Below, piece after piece: positions 1-6,946 of a stretch of DNA of 12,828 nt (positions are counted from its first letter, which is position 1; every line of letters starts with the position of its first letter). Origin of the DNA: Legionellaceae bacterium UBA2794 (GTDB taxonomy: Bacteria > Pseudomonadota > Gammaproteobacteria > Legionellales > Legionellaceae); assembly GCA_002352055.1 (NCBI GenBank), contig DEHS01000087.1, forward strand, positions 12,414-25,241, read 5' to 3'. Position numbers and translations under genes: made by a program. Under the pieces are notes generated by a model. That model saw nothing but the letters and a program-made list of their open reading frames with translations, had not been told where the DNA came from and did not search any database.

Positions 1-2
1 CC

Positions 3-860
3 TTAGAAGAAATAATAAAAATTATCAAAGTTTACAGTGTAGGTGATTTACCATTCATATTTTTTTATTTACCTGCACTTAGAGCCAAAAAATGCCCGCT
101 CCATTGTGTTAAAAACATAAATAATCAAACTCAGAAAAAAAATTTAGAATTACTATACCTAAATTTTGATGAAATGGAAGAATATGGTTGGGGTAAAATC
201 GAAAATAAGAGATACCAATCCCTTGCTGCTCAATTTAAAAAGAAATGTTCTGATTACTCTCTTGAAGCCAGCACATACCCCTCAAATGAATTTGCGAATA
301 CAAACAATTATCAAGATATACCCTACTATAATAGCGGAGCGTGCCAGGATCCTTATTTCAATTATAACTGTAATACAGAGATGCCAATTCAATCCTCAGA
401 GCTCTCGTATGAACCGATTGATACCACCTGCGCTTATACGCAAGGCTATCAAAATTCGGTAATACACTCTTCAAATGTTACTATTCAACTCTTTATTAAT
501 AATTATACCTTGGAAAATAACACCCTCCCTAACCCCAATATTTGGGAATCTGATTCATCATCGCATCCAATTACTACTGATTTTTTCGATGAGAAATCCT
601 ATTTCTCACAATGTGATCCGCTACCTCAGAAACATTTCAATAATGAATCTCATTATCCCATGCAATCTATCGACCCGGGTCAACTTGGTGAAAATACCAC
701 CGAGTGTCACATGGCATCAGAAACCGATGTTCCAGTAATTGATTCGCCGATTACGCCAATAAGGTACCGTTTTTTTACGAGTAGGAATAGAAATGAGAAT
801 GCACAAACAGGTCAATTGGAACATGAGATTTTTAACTTTCCTGATACGTATCCATACTAA
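3..860 (+). CDS. Asn/Tyr/Ser-rich protein with effector-like C-terminal tail, 5'-truncated by window edge
   Basis: The frame is open from the first complete codon (position 3) to TAA at 858-860, giving 285 visible residues. An ATG at 174 lies inside it, but the upstream 57 codons contain no stop and read as plausible protein, so the gene probably begins left of the window. The first ~80 visible residues look folded (hydrophobic stretch near residues 16-25, Lys-rich segment near 75-80). Residues ~90-240 are rich in Asn, Tyr, Ser, Thr and Pro and look disordered. The last ~42 residues match the tails of the repeat proteins encoded at 4438-11114: P-V-I-D, then Y-R-F-F-T-S, N-A-Q and an acidic L-E-H-E-I-F. 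None of the 65-residue repeats and no clear basic nuclear signal is visible here. It converges on the operon ending at 940; the 79-bp gap shows no clear terminator. Function unknown; a secreted effector sharing the repeat proteins' export route is inferred. Confidence 0.8.
   Translation, partial: LEEIIKIIKVYSVGDLPFIFFYLPALRAKKCPLHCVKNINNQTQKKNLELLYLNFDEMEEYGWGKIENKRYQSLAAQFKKKCSDYSLEASTYPSNEFANTNNYQDIPYYNSGACQDPYFNYNCNTEMPIQSSELSYEPIDTTCAYTQGYQNSVIHSSNVTIQLFINNYTLENNTLPNPNIWESDSSSHPITTDFFDEKSYFSQCDPLPQKHFNNESHYPMQSIDPGQLGENTTECHMASETDVPVIDSPITPIRYRFFTSRNRNENAQTGQLEHEIFNFPDTYPY
732..857 (+). other. Conserved effector-like C-terminal tail (copy in the non-repeat gene)
   Basis: This encodes the final 42 residues. 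It has P-V-I-D, a Y-x-F-F-T-S-R core, N-x-N-A-Q, then L-E-H-E-I-F-N-F. The same order and spacing occur at 6544-6675, 8474-8611 and 10977-11111. Glu-rich C-termini with polar residues are a known property of Dot/Icm substrates; the secretion role here is inferred. Confidence 0.65.
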
Positions 861-939
861 ACATTAGTGAGGATGAAATTCAGTAGTGCGGGTCCAATAT
901 TAAATCTTATGCATGGAATCTTTAGTCTTTGATTTAAAC

Positions 940-1869
940 TCACTGAGCATCCAATAGATCCAATTCGCTAGAAATATTTCCTCCTGATAAAATACCAACA
1001 ATTTTTTTATATTCCGATTGGGATGCAAGCTGTACACTTGCGGCAGCAGCGCAAGCAGCTGCCCCCTCACAGAGTAATTTATTACCTTGTAACAACATAT
1101 GAATCATCTGTTTTATACTTACTAAATCAACTACGATGCTATCGGAGATTAAGGATTTTAACGAATCGAATACGAATGGCAACACTTCCGGGGTGCCAAT
1201 GGCATCCACGAATGACTGCAATCTGTTTATTGAGCAAGGCTTTCCATCCTGTAACGACTTTTTTAAAGGCGCTGCTGTTTCAGGTTCACAAGTAAAAAGA
1301 GCAACATCTGGCTTTAATTGGCGCAAGGCTGTGCCAACCCCAATGCTCAATCCACCCACTCCAAAAGGAATGACTACTGCTTCAACATCGGGCATGTCCT
1401 CAATAATTTCCTGGGCTATGCTCGCATAACCCTTAAGTAACGAAAAATTGGATGCAGGATGGATAAAAATTCCAGTCTCAGGATCGTGGGAGCAATCTTC
1501 AGTGACCATTTGCCAAATCGTTTGATAGGGTAATTCGATAATTTCGGCACCAAGATTCCTGACGCTCTCTTTTTTAACATGAGGGGCAGAGTCAGGTATA
1601 AACAGTTTACACGGTATACTCAAACGATGTGCCGCATAAGCAACCACTTGCGCCATGTTCCCTGCACTTGCAGCGGACAGACCACCTTTTAAAATGTTGC
1701 GATCCGCATCTTCAATAACTTGCGCGACTCCTCGAATTTTGTATGAGCCAAATATTTGCAAGTTTTCCGGTTTTAAAAAGATACGGGAATTGCAGCGCTT
1801 ATCTTCCAAAAAAGGAAGCAGTGGTGTGCGAATGATGTGTTTTTTTATTTGATTGATACCAAAGTTCAT
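940..1869 (-). CDS. Threonine/serine dehydratase-like PLP-dependent enzyme
   Basis: The 309-residue protein has the landmarks of fold-type II PLP lyases (threonine ammonia-lyase, serine racemase, hydroxyaspartate dehydratase). G-S-Y-K-I-R-G at 41-47 holds the predicted Schiff-base Lys44. S-A-G-N at 68-71 is the substrate loop, followed by Met where biosynthetic threonine deaminases usually have His. G-V-G-G-L-S-I-G at 170-177 is the phosphate-binding glycine loop, and S-G-G-N at 295-298 contacts the pyridine ring. There is no C-terminal ACT regulatory domain, so it resembles the short catabolic or racemase type rather than feedback-regulated IlvA. It is the last gene of a three-gene operon: the ATG lies 3 nt after the stop of the aldolase-like gene, so its translation is probably coupled. 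The family deaminates hydroxy-amino acids to keto acids plus ammonia; the true substrate (Thr, Ser or 3-hydroxyaspartate) cannot be told from sequence. Confidence 0.9.
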   Translation of the reverse strand: MNFGINQIKKHIIRTPLLPFLEDKRCNSRIFLKPENLQIFGSYKIRGVAQVIEDADRNILKGGLSAASAGNMAQVVAYAAHRLSIPCKLFIPDSAPHVKKESVRNLGAEIIELPYQTIWQMVTEDCSHDPETGIFIHPASNFSLLKGYASIAQEIIEDMPDVEAVVIPFGVGGLSIGVGTALRQLKPDVALFTCEPETAAPLKKSLQDGKPCSINRLQSFVDAIGTPEVLPFVFDSLKSLISDSIVVDLVSIKQMIHMLLQGNKLLCEGAAACAAAASVQLASQSEYKKIVGILSGGNISSELDLLDAQ

Positions 1870-1872
1870 ACC

Positions 1873-3561
1873 CTAACCCGTAACCCATACCTGTTCAACC
1901 CGGTCTTTACGAATAGCGTAAATTTTTTGATGCAAAAAACCCATGGCATCAGTATAACCTGGAATGAGCACTAGCTTATCACCATAAGATAACGCCACAG
2001 GCTTGCCTTCATCAATTGCGGCTATTTTAGTGTGCTCTGCACTCAAACCAATGACCTGTAAATCCTTGCGATCACGTGGCTGAGGCAAACCACCAAATGG
2101 ATGCCACCCGGCAGACTTGAAACCGGCATTACCTATTGCACGGCTTTGATCTGTTGGAACACTAATAATTTGTGTTAATAATAAGGCCCCCATCAAATGA
2201 GCATGGTTTTTCAAATGAGCTTTATGATAGTAGAGTAAATCACCAATTGCTCCACCGCCCGCCTGAATCTCATTTAAAATCCCAATATCAAGACAATCGA
2301 TATAATTACAGCTTCCACCACCACTAACTACTTTTACAGGGATTCCTTCTGCTTCAATTAAAGCTTTTGCTTTAGCCAGAATATCGTGAGCAATCCGGGT
2401 TTCTGTGGTTTTAGTTTCAGGTGAAAGAATTGGGGTATGCCCTTCATATCCGGTTATTCCGGAAAAGACAACAGCTTTGGAAGTTTTCTCAACCTCGTAA
2501 GCATACTTGGCCAGAGTGACCGCATCATTTATGGTGGTACCGCAGCGATTGTGATTAATATTTAACTCAATCAGGACCTCAATTGGGGTAATAATTTCCC
2601 ATTGTTTAATAGCAGCTACCAATTTGCGTAAATAATCAATATTGTCTACTGCTACGCGCAATTTCTTTATTTTTTTTGCTAATAATGCCAGTCGGGTTAG
2701 TTCTTCTGCACAGCCTACCTGATTTGCCAGGTAAATATCTTCGATGCCCTTATCTGCAAAATGCTCTGCCTCAGTGAGGGTTAATAATACAACACCTGTT
2801 GCGCCTCTATCGATAATATAGCGCGATAAATCCGGGGATTTATGTGCTTTGGACGGTATCCTCCAATGAATGCCCTGAGTGATTATTTTATCGCGTATTA
2901 ACATAATATTGTGATCAACAATATCAAGATCAATCATAAATGCAGGTGTGGGGAGGGTATAAATCGACTGGCCTATCCAAGGGTTAATTTCTGGCTCTCG
3001 TTGTGACTTTATTACCTCACATTTATGTTGCGATTCACTCCAGGAAGTGAGCTCAATCCACATACCCCATGGTGAAACAAGAAATGTCGAGGTACAGACT
3101 TCTCCACGAAGTGGAAATTGCATCGGGGGATCCTGGATAAAACGCACCCCTGGCCATTTTGGAATCACCTGCTCTTTAATATGGTTAATCACCCTCTCTA
3201 TATTTTTTACGCTAAAGGATATGTAACTGTTACCCATATCACTAAATTTGTGCCAACCCAACTCTCCATCCCGAAGAGGTTGATCAGGGGATTTCCACTC
3301 AAAAAGCTCAATGTATTGTGTTAATGCCTGCTCACCGCACTTTAACATAATCACGTGAGGCATATATGATTCAGGGTGTACCCCAAACAAGCGATCCCAA
3401 CCCCGTTCGACTGCATTGGGTATTGGTTCGCGTTTTACTTCCCAATCAAATTCTGCATCAAATACTTCTATTAAAAAATCTGCTGCCAGCTGGGCATTTG
3501 GCACGACCAGACCCACATGATCCATACCCATATTAGTTGGGATTCCCTTTCCCTTATACAT
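1873..3561 (-). CDS. VOC/glyoxalase domain fused to D-threonine aldolase/D-serine dehydratase-like PLP enzyme
   Basis: This is a 562-residue two-domain fusion. I start it at the ATG at 3561, which overlaps the cupin stop in an 8-nt ATGTATAA arrangement with GGAT seven bases upstream; an ATG 33 nt earlier lies deeper inside the cupin gene. Residues ~10-175 form a VOC fold: M-D-H-V-G with His15, Y-I-E-L with Glu85, and W-I-E-L-T-S with Glu170 are likely metal ligands. Tyr113 stands where many VOC proteins have a second-module His. Residues ~200-562 are a fold-type III PLP barrel: P-S-K-A-H-K-S at 236-242 gives predicted PLP Lys238, followed by a cofactor-phosphate region (S-G-G-G-S). Near the C-terminus the usual metal pair His-x-Cys/Asp reads Tyr536-x-Asp538. 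Relatives cleave or dehydrate D-3-hydroxy-amino acids. The fusion suggests a VOC step on the same or the product molecule; the substrate is unknown. Confidence 0.88.
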   Translation of the reverse strand: MYKGKGIPTNMGMDHVGLVVPNAQLAADFLIEVFDAEFDWEVKREPIPNAVERGWDRLFGVHPESYMPHVIMLKCGEQALTQYIELFEWKSPDQPLRDGELGWHKFSDMGNSYISFSVKNIERVINHIKEQVIPKWPGVRFIQDPPMQFPLRGEVCTSTFLVSPWGMWIELTSWSESQHKCEVIKSQREPEINPWIGQSIYTLPTPAFMIDLDIVDHNIMLIRDKIITQGIHWRIPSKAHKSPDLSRYIIDRGATGVVLLTLTEAEHFADKGIEDIYLANQVGCAEELTRLALLAKKIKKLRVAVDNIDYLRKLVAAIKQWEIITPIEVLIELNINHNRCGTTINDAVTLAKYAYEVEKTSKAVVFSGITGYEGHTPILSPETKTTETRIAHDILAKAKALIEAEGIPVKVVSGGGSCNYIDCLDIGILNEIQAGGGAIGDLLYYHKAHLKNHAHLMGALLLTQIISVPTDQSRAIGNAGFKSAGWHPFGGLPQPRDRKDLQVIGLSAEHTKIAAIDEGKPVALSYGDKLVLIPGYTDAMGFLHQKIYAIRKDRVEQVWVTG

Positions 3562-3988
3562 AATGGATATCCACAGTTCCCGTTTCATAATCATGGATGG
3601 GTGGGCTTTGAATACTTAGAAATAAGGTTTTGGTCTTGGTGATAAATCCATGAGCTGATTTTGCTGGAATATCTAGTCTCATGCCAGGTTGGTATGGCAT
3701 TTGATTTTGATCAAGAATTAAGGTCCCCTCCCCAATTACCATATAAATTACAGCGCTGCTGTGCTCATGAAAATGGGGGTGATAAACAGTATTTTCTTGT
3801 AATTCAACTAATTCCACTATTTCCTCAGTACTCTGAGTTGATAGATTAGGATTGTGCTTATTTATGATGGATTGATTGACTTTAAAAGTACCCAATTTGA
3901 ATAAATCAAAGCGTTCGATTGATTGAAATCGTTCGTTTTCAATTGGAAAATGAGGTATTTTTTCTAAAATTTTGTATTGATTACTCAT
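3554..3988 (-). CDS. Small single-domain cupin protein
   Basis: The 144-residue protein has one cupin barrel. Motif 1 is at about residues 70-86: H-P-H-F-H-E-H with His72, His74 and His76, ending in G-E-G. Motif 2 is at about 101-114: P-G-M-R-L-D-I-P, then His113. The Glu normally four to five residues after the His-x-His pair is replaced by Ala79, so the metal site would be His-only or would recruit His76. Single-domain cupins are often small-molecule dioxygenases, isomerases or ligand sensors, and nothing here selects among them. The start is supported by AAGGA with a six-base spacer before ATG at 3988. It is the first gene of the operon and overlaps the aldolase-like gene by 8 nt, which implies a shared pathway. 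Confidence 0.88.
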   Translation of the reverse strand: MSNQYKILEKIPHFPIENERFQSIERFDLFKLGTFKVNQSIINKHNPNLSTQSTEEIVELVELQENTVYHPHFHEHSSAVIYMVIGEGTLILDQNQMPYQPGMRLDIPAKSAHGFITKTKTLFLSIQSPPIHDYETGTVDIHYV

Positions 3989-4022
3989 GAAAATCCTTAT
4001 GCAGCTCAGGTAATACTATCCA

Positions 4023-4051
4023 TTTATGAACCAAAATCCTGACGGTGCCAA
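4023..4051 (-). promoter_or_regulatory. Predicted sigma-70 promoter of the cupin operon
   Basis: On the minus strand, TTGGCA (4051-4046, 5 of 6 to consensus) is followed after 17 bp by CATAAA (4028-4023, 4 of 6), about 35 bp upstream of the cupin start. Spacing is ideal and the -10 is moderate. No other good promoter is seen between the operon genes. Confidence 0.5.
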
Positions 4052-4102
4052 CCCATACAAATTGATGATTTTAACCGACGTTGACTATGGATTATTGATA
4101 AT

Positions 4103-4130
4103 CTTACCATAAAATAAATGGTGATATAAT
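4103..4130 (+). promoter_or_regulatory. Possible promoter with operator-like inverted repeat
   Basis: A perfect TATAAT lies at 4125-4130 with a weak CTTACC -35 sixteen bases upstream. Between them ACCAT (4106-4110) and ATGGT (4118-4122) form an inverted repeat with a 7-nt spacer, a geometry compatible with a regulator site. It would drive the small ORF at 4157 or contribute to the gene starting at 4438. Confidence 0.3.
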
Positions 4131-4156
4131 TAAGAAAGTACCTTTAATCGCTCATC

Positions 4157-4300
4157 ATGACAAATTCCACTCGAAGATTGGAATCTTTGTTCTTAACTAT
4201 AAATCAAAAATTATCTGGAATTGAATTATTTACAAATAGCACAAAACCTATGAATGAATTTATTACCTGTTGTAAGAATAACCTTATAGATAACGTCTAA
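4157..4300 (+). CDS. Possible small protein of 47 residues, doubtful
   Basis: An ATG-to-TAA frame of 48 codons encodes a soluble-looking peptide starting M-T-N-S-T-R-R-L-E-S with two adjacent Cys (residues 38-39) and no membrane segment. It lies about 27 nt after a perfect TATAAT box. No Shine-Dalgarno is visible upstream, and there is no similarity that I recognise. It could be a leaderless-like small gene, a decayed gene remnant or a chance frame. Confidence 0.25.
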   Translation: MTNSTRRLESLFLTINQKLSGIELFTNSTKPMNEFITCCKNNLIDNV

Positions 4301-4361
4301 ACTTGATCTATTGAATAAAAAATAATAGCGTTCTATTTATGGCGGAAATTATATCCAAGCG

Positions 4362-4389
4362 TTGCTATTATGATTTTCCCGTATAAAAT
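4362..4389 (+). promoter_or_regulatory. Promoter of repeat gene A
   Basis: TTGCTA (4362-4367), a 16-bp spacer, then TAAAAT (4384-4389). The same -35/-10 form with identical 16-bp spacing precedes genes B and C, which supports function. The -10 ends 48 nt before the gene A start codon. Confidence 0.6.
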
Positions 4390-4391
4390 AA

Positions 4392-4411
4392 CGCTCAATT
4401 AGACTTGAACG
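4392..4411 (+). promoter_or_regulatory. Inverted repeat at the predicted transcript start of gene A
   Basis: CGCTCAA (4392-4398), six bases, then TTGAACG (4405-4411): a 7-bp dyad with one mismatch (G-T if read as an RNA hairpin). It sits 3-22 nt after the -10. Gene C has the equivalent dyad at the same distance. It could be an operator or a 5' mRNA hairpin. Confidence 0.4.
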
Positions 4412-4437
4412 TTATTTGTGCAAAAAGTGAAGGATAC

Positions 4438-6384
4438 ATGAAAGAGATATGGGTTTATCCCAAAGGTAGCGCCACTATTTATCATGGATCCCTCCCGGAA
4501 GATTGGGAAAGCAAGCTAGAGGATTTTCACCCCACATACACTAAAAAAGGGCTACTCGAAACGCTGACTTTTCCTGATGGGATAACAATTGAGCGGATCA
4601 CGAAACCTGTATTAAGCCAACGTGCTCCTGTATGGGTTTTCCCCCAAGGTAGCAGTACCCTCTATCAAGGTGCTTTACCGGGGGGTTGGGAAACCCGAAC
4701 AGAAGAGTTTTACCCCACCTATAATAAAAATAACCTCCTAAAGACACTGACCTTTCTCGATAACAAAGATCAGATGGTGACGATTGAGTGCATCACAAAG
4801 CAGGTATTAAACCAGCGAGCTTCATTATGGGTCTGCCCAAAGGGAAGTAACCAGATTTACCTAAGTCCTTTTCCGGAGGATTGGCAAGATCGACTAGAAG
4901 CTTATCATCCTACCTACAATAAAAAAGGCCTTCTGGAGACTTTGACCTTTCTTGATACCAATAATGAGACGGTAACGGTTGAGTGCATCACGAAGCAGGT
5001 ATTAAATCAGCGTGCTACAGTTTGGGTCTGCCCTCAAGGTTCCGATCACATTTATCAAGGATTGGTTCCAGATAATTGGCAAACCCGGATAGACGAGTAT
5101 CGCCCAACCTATAAAAAAAGACGCCTTGAAACACTGACCTTCTCTAATGATCAGGGCCATATGGTGACGATTGAGAGTGTTGCGAAAATGGCATTAACCA
5201 AGCGCGCGACGGTTTGGGTTTGCCCCAAGGGCAGTAACAGGATTTATGAAGAAGCATTTCCGGAAGACTGGCAAACCCGGATAAAAGAATATCAACCCAC
5301 GTACAATAAAAATAACCTCCTGGAGACCCTTACCTTTTCTAATAGCAAGGAGGAAATAGTAACGGTTGAGTGTATTTCGAAGCAGGTATTAAGCAAGCGC
5401 TCCTCGGTGGTTTGGGTTTGTCCCAAGGGCAGCGTCACCCTCTATAAAGGAACGTTTCCAAAAGGCTGGCAATCACGACTGGAAGAATTTCACCACACCA
5501 ATAATAAAAATGGCCTCGTGGAGACTCTGACTTTTCTTGGTGACGATGAACTTATGATTACTGTTGAGTGCATCACAAAACAAGTATTAAACGAACGTAC
5601 GGGCGTCTGGGTTTACCCTAAAGGCAGCGACACTGTTTATGAAGGTTCCTTTCCGGAGGATTGGCAGACCCGACTAAATGATTATCGCCCCACCTATAAT
5701 AGAAATGGTCTTTTGGAAACATTAACATTTCCCAACAGCAATGGGCAGATGGTAACCGTTGAATGTGTTGCGAAAGTGATATTAAAACAGCGCTCTCCCG
5801 TATGGGTCTGTCCCAAAGGCAGCGACAACATTTTCAACGGATCGTTTCCGGAAGGCTGGCAAACCCGGATTGAAGAATATCACCCTACCTATAATAAGAA
5901 TGGCATCGTGGAAACACTCACTTTTACTGATGATAACGAGAAACCGGTCGTCATTGAGTGCATTACGAAAATGGTGTTAAAACAGCGCACTGCGGTATGG
6001 GTTTGTCCGAAGGGTAGCGACAGCATTTATCCGGATACCATCCCGGAGGATTGGGAAAACAGGTTAGAGGAGTATCAGCCCACATATAATAAAAAAGACC
6101 TCATTAAAACACTGACTTTTATTAATGCCAATAAGCAAAAGGTGACGATTGAGTGTATCACGAAACAGACATTAAGTCAGCGATCAGCGGTATGGGTCTA
6201 CCCAAAAGGAAGCAGCTGCCTGTATGAAGGATTTTTTCCGGAGAATTGGCAAACCCGGTTAGCGGAATATGAAACCACTTACACTAAAAATAACCTTATA
6301 AAGACACTTACATTTGCAGATGGAAATGGAAAGACTGTTACTGTCGAACGCATCGCACAAAACACTTTAAGAAAACGTATAGAT
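4438..6384 (+). repeat. Ten tandem 195-bp-class coding repeats in gene A
   Basis: Ten units of 192-198 bp each encode the ~65-residue module. Unit 1 lacks three residues in the loop between the L-T-F and I-T-I strands, unit 4 lacks one after T-Y-K-K, and unit 5 has one extra residue at its end. DNA identity between units is clearly imperfect, so this is an old array and not a recently amplified one. Confidence 0.95.
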
Positions 6385-6678
6385 AAAGAAACGAATAATA
6401 CGAATAAAGCTCAGAGCTCAAGAAAAAGAAAAGCTGAACCTCTGGTTCATCCCGAACGTAAAAAACAAAAACTTACTCTGGAGCGTGAACACGAATTAAC
6501 TGAACATCATATCGAACTACAAGAAACACCATCAGCAGCACCTCCTGTGGTCAATTTAACAATTGGACAAGCTGTTAAATACCATTTTTTTTCCAGCAAA
6601 CAAAACAATACGAATGCGCAACAGAATTCATTTGAAGAAGAATTTGGTCCATCTCCTGATGAAAAATATTCACTCTAA
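4438..6678 (+). CDS. Repeat protein A: ten ~65-residue modules, nuclear-localisation-like segment, effector-like tail
   Basis: The 746-residue protein has no signal peptide or membrane segment. I start it at the ATG at 4438, behind AAGGA (4430-4434); all paralogues begin M-x-E-I-W at this point, whereas the TTG 33 nt upstream lies in conserved leader DNA. Residues 1-649 are ten repeats starting at 1, 65, 130, 195, 259, 325, 390, 455, 520 and 585. Diresidues at repeat positions 9-10 (shifted in the first unit) are AT, ST, NQ, DH, NR, VT, DT, DN, DS, SC. The last unit ends Q-N-T-L rather than K-Q-V-L. Residues 662-678 carry R-K-R-K, nine residues, K-K-Q-K, a bipartite nuclear signal pattern. 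The tail holds F-F-S-S at 717-720 and F-E-E-E-F at 732-736. I do not recognise the repeat family. A secreted host-nucleus protein is inferred from the NLS and tail; the ligand is unknown. Confidence 0.95.
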   Translation: MKEIWVYPKGSATIYHGSLPEDWESKLEDFHPTYTKKGLLETLTFPDGITIERITKPVLSQRAPVWVFPQGSSTLYQGALPGGWETRTEEFYPTYNKNNLLKTLTFLDNKDQMVTIECITKQVLNQRASLWVCPKGSNQIYLSPFPEDWQDRLEAYHPTYNKKGLLETLTFLDTNNETVTVECITKQVLNQRATVWVCPQGSDHIYQGLVPDNWQTRIDEYRPTYKKRRLETLTFSNDQGHMVTIESVAKMALTKRATVWVCPKGSNRIYEEAFPEDWQTRIKEYQPTYNKNNLLETLTFSNSKEEIVTVECISKQVLSKRSSVVWVCPKGSVTLYKGTFPKGWQSRLEEFHHTNNKNGLVETLTFLGDDELMITVECITKQVLNERTGVWVYPKGSDTVYEGSFPEDWQTRLNDYRPTYNRNGLLETLTFPNSNGQMVTVECVAKVILKQRSPVWVCPKGSDNIFNGSFPEGWQTRIEEYHPTYNKNGIVETLTFTDDNEKPVVIECITKMVLKQRTAVWVCPKGSDSIYPDTIPEDWENRLEEYQPTYNKKDLIKTLTFINANKQKVTIECITKQTLSQRSAVWVYPKGSSCLYEGFFPENWQTRLAEYETTYTKNNLIKTLTFADGNGKTVTVERIAQNTLRKRIDKETNNTNKAQSSRKRKAEPLVHPERKKQKLTLEREHELTEHHIELQETPSAAPPVVNLTIGQAVKYHFFSSKQNNTNAQQNSFEEEFGPSPDEKYSL
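6415..6474 (+). other. Bipartite nuclear-localisation-like segment, protein A
   Basis: This encodes residues 660-679: R-K-R-K (662-665), nine residues, K-K-Q-K (675-678). The pattern is kept in B and, with different intervening residues, in C, so the basic clusters are what is conserved. Nuclear import in a eukaryotic host is inferred. Confidence 0.65.
6544..6675 (+). other. Conserved effector-like C-terminal tail, protein A
   Basis: This encodes the last 44 residues: P-V-V-N-L, Y-H-F-F-S-S-K, N-A-Q-Q, F-E-E-E-F, then a short acidic/aromatic end. It matches the tail of the non-repeat protein ending at 860. A Dot/Icm translocation signal is the leading reading, by analogy with Glu-rich C-termini. 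Confidence 0.6.
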
Positions 6679-6779
6679 TGCTAAAGATAAAAATCGAAAA
6701 ATAAGTTCCTGAGAGCTAGGCTATAACTTGCATCCTATTGGTAACTTTATGATTTGATTCGATGAAAACAGGAGTAACC

Positions 6780-6796
6780 AAGGGAGTAGCACCCTT
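6780..6796 (+). terminator. Weak hairpin downstream of gene A
   Basis: AAGGG (6780-6784), a 7-nt loop and CCCTT (6792-6796) are followed by T-C-T-T, about 100 nt after the gene A stop. The stem is short and the T-tract is interrupted, so this is at best a weak terminator. Confidence 0.3.
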
Positions 6797-6872
6797 TCTT
6801 CACTTCACTTAATTGATTTTTTTAAACATGTTAATTTTTAAAACGTATCGGTGACTGCCTTTATTCCATGTG

Positions 6873-6900
6873 TTGATTTTGTGATTGTTCTGTATAAAAT
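6873..6900 (+). promoter_or_regulatory. Promoter of repeat gene B
   Basis: TTGATT (6873-6878), 16 bp, TAAAAT (6895-6900), the same layout as for genes A and C. The -10 ends 46 nt before the start codon. The leader keeps TTGCGAG at the position of the downstream half of the A/C dyad but has lost the upstream half. Confidence 0.6.
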
Positions 6901-6946
6901 GACGTACACCAAGGATTGCGAGTATTTACTCAAAAAGGGAGCATTT

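Larger units (their letters stand above)
3989..4361. other. Divergent intergenic region between the metabolic operon and the repeat genes
   Basis: This A+T-rich region holds the minus-strand operon promoter (4023-4051), a plus-strand TATAAT promoter candidate with an inverted repeat (4103-4130), and a doubtful 47-codon ORF (4157-4300). I see no tRNA, no transposon end and no clear terminator. Confidence 0.6.

Noticed and set aside
166..738. Frames at 166-462 and 475-738 overlapping the left-edge gene
   Set aside because: They are out-of-frame shadows. The frame ending at 860 is longer, open to the window edge and carries the conserved tail.
861..939. Bidirectional terminator between the convergent genes
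   Set aside because: I find no GC-rich stem with flanking T-tracts in these 79 bases.
1023..1852. Plus-strand frames within the dehydratase-like gene
   Set aside because: They lie antisense to a protein with all catalytic motifs of its family and have no start signals.
3562..3594. Upstream ATGs at 3594 and 3588 for the VOC-aldolase fusion
   Set aside because: They would lengthen the overlap with the cupin gene without a better ribosome site. The 8-nt ATGTATAA overlap at 3561 is the more typical coupling arrangement.
4405..4437. TTG at 4405 (and the equivalent TTG at 8763) as start codons of A and C
   Set aside because: These codons lie in the conserved non-coding leader and dyad. ATG at 4438 and 8796 follow ribosome sites and match the family start M-x-E-I-W.
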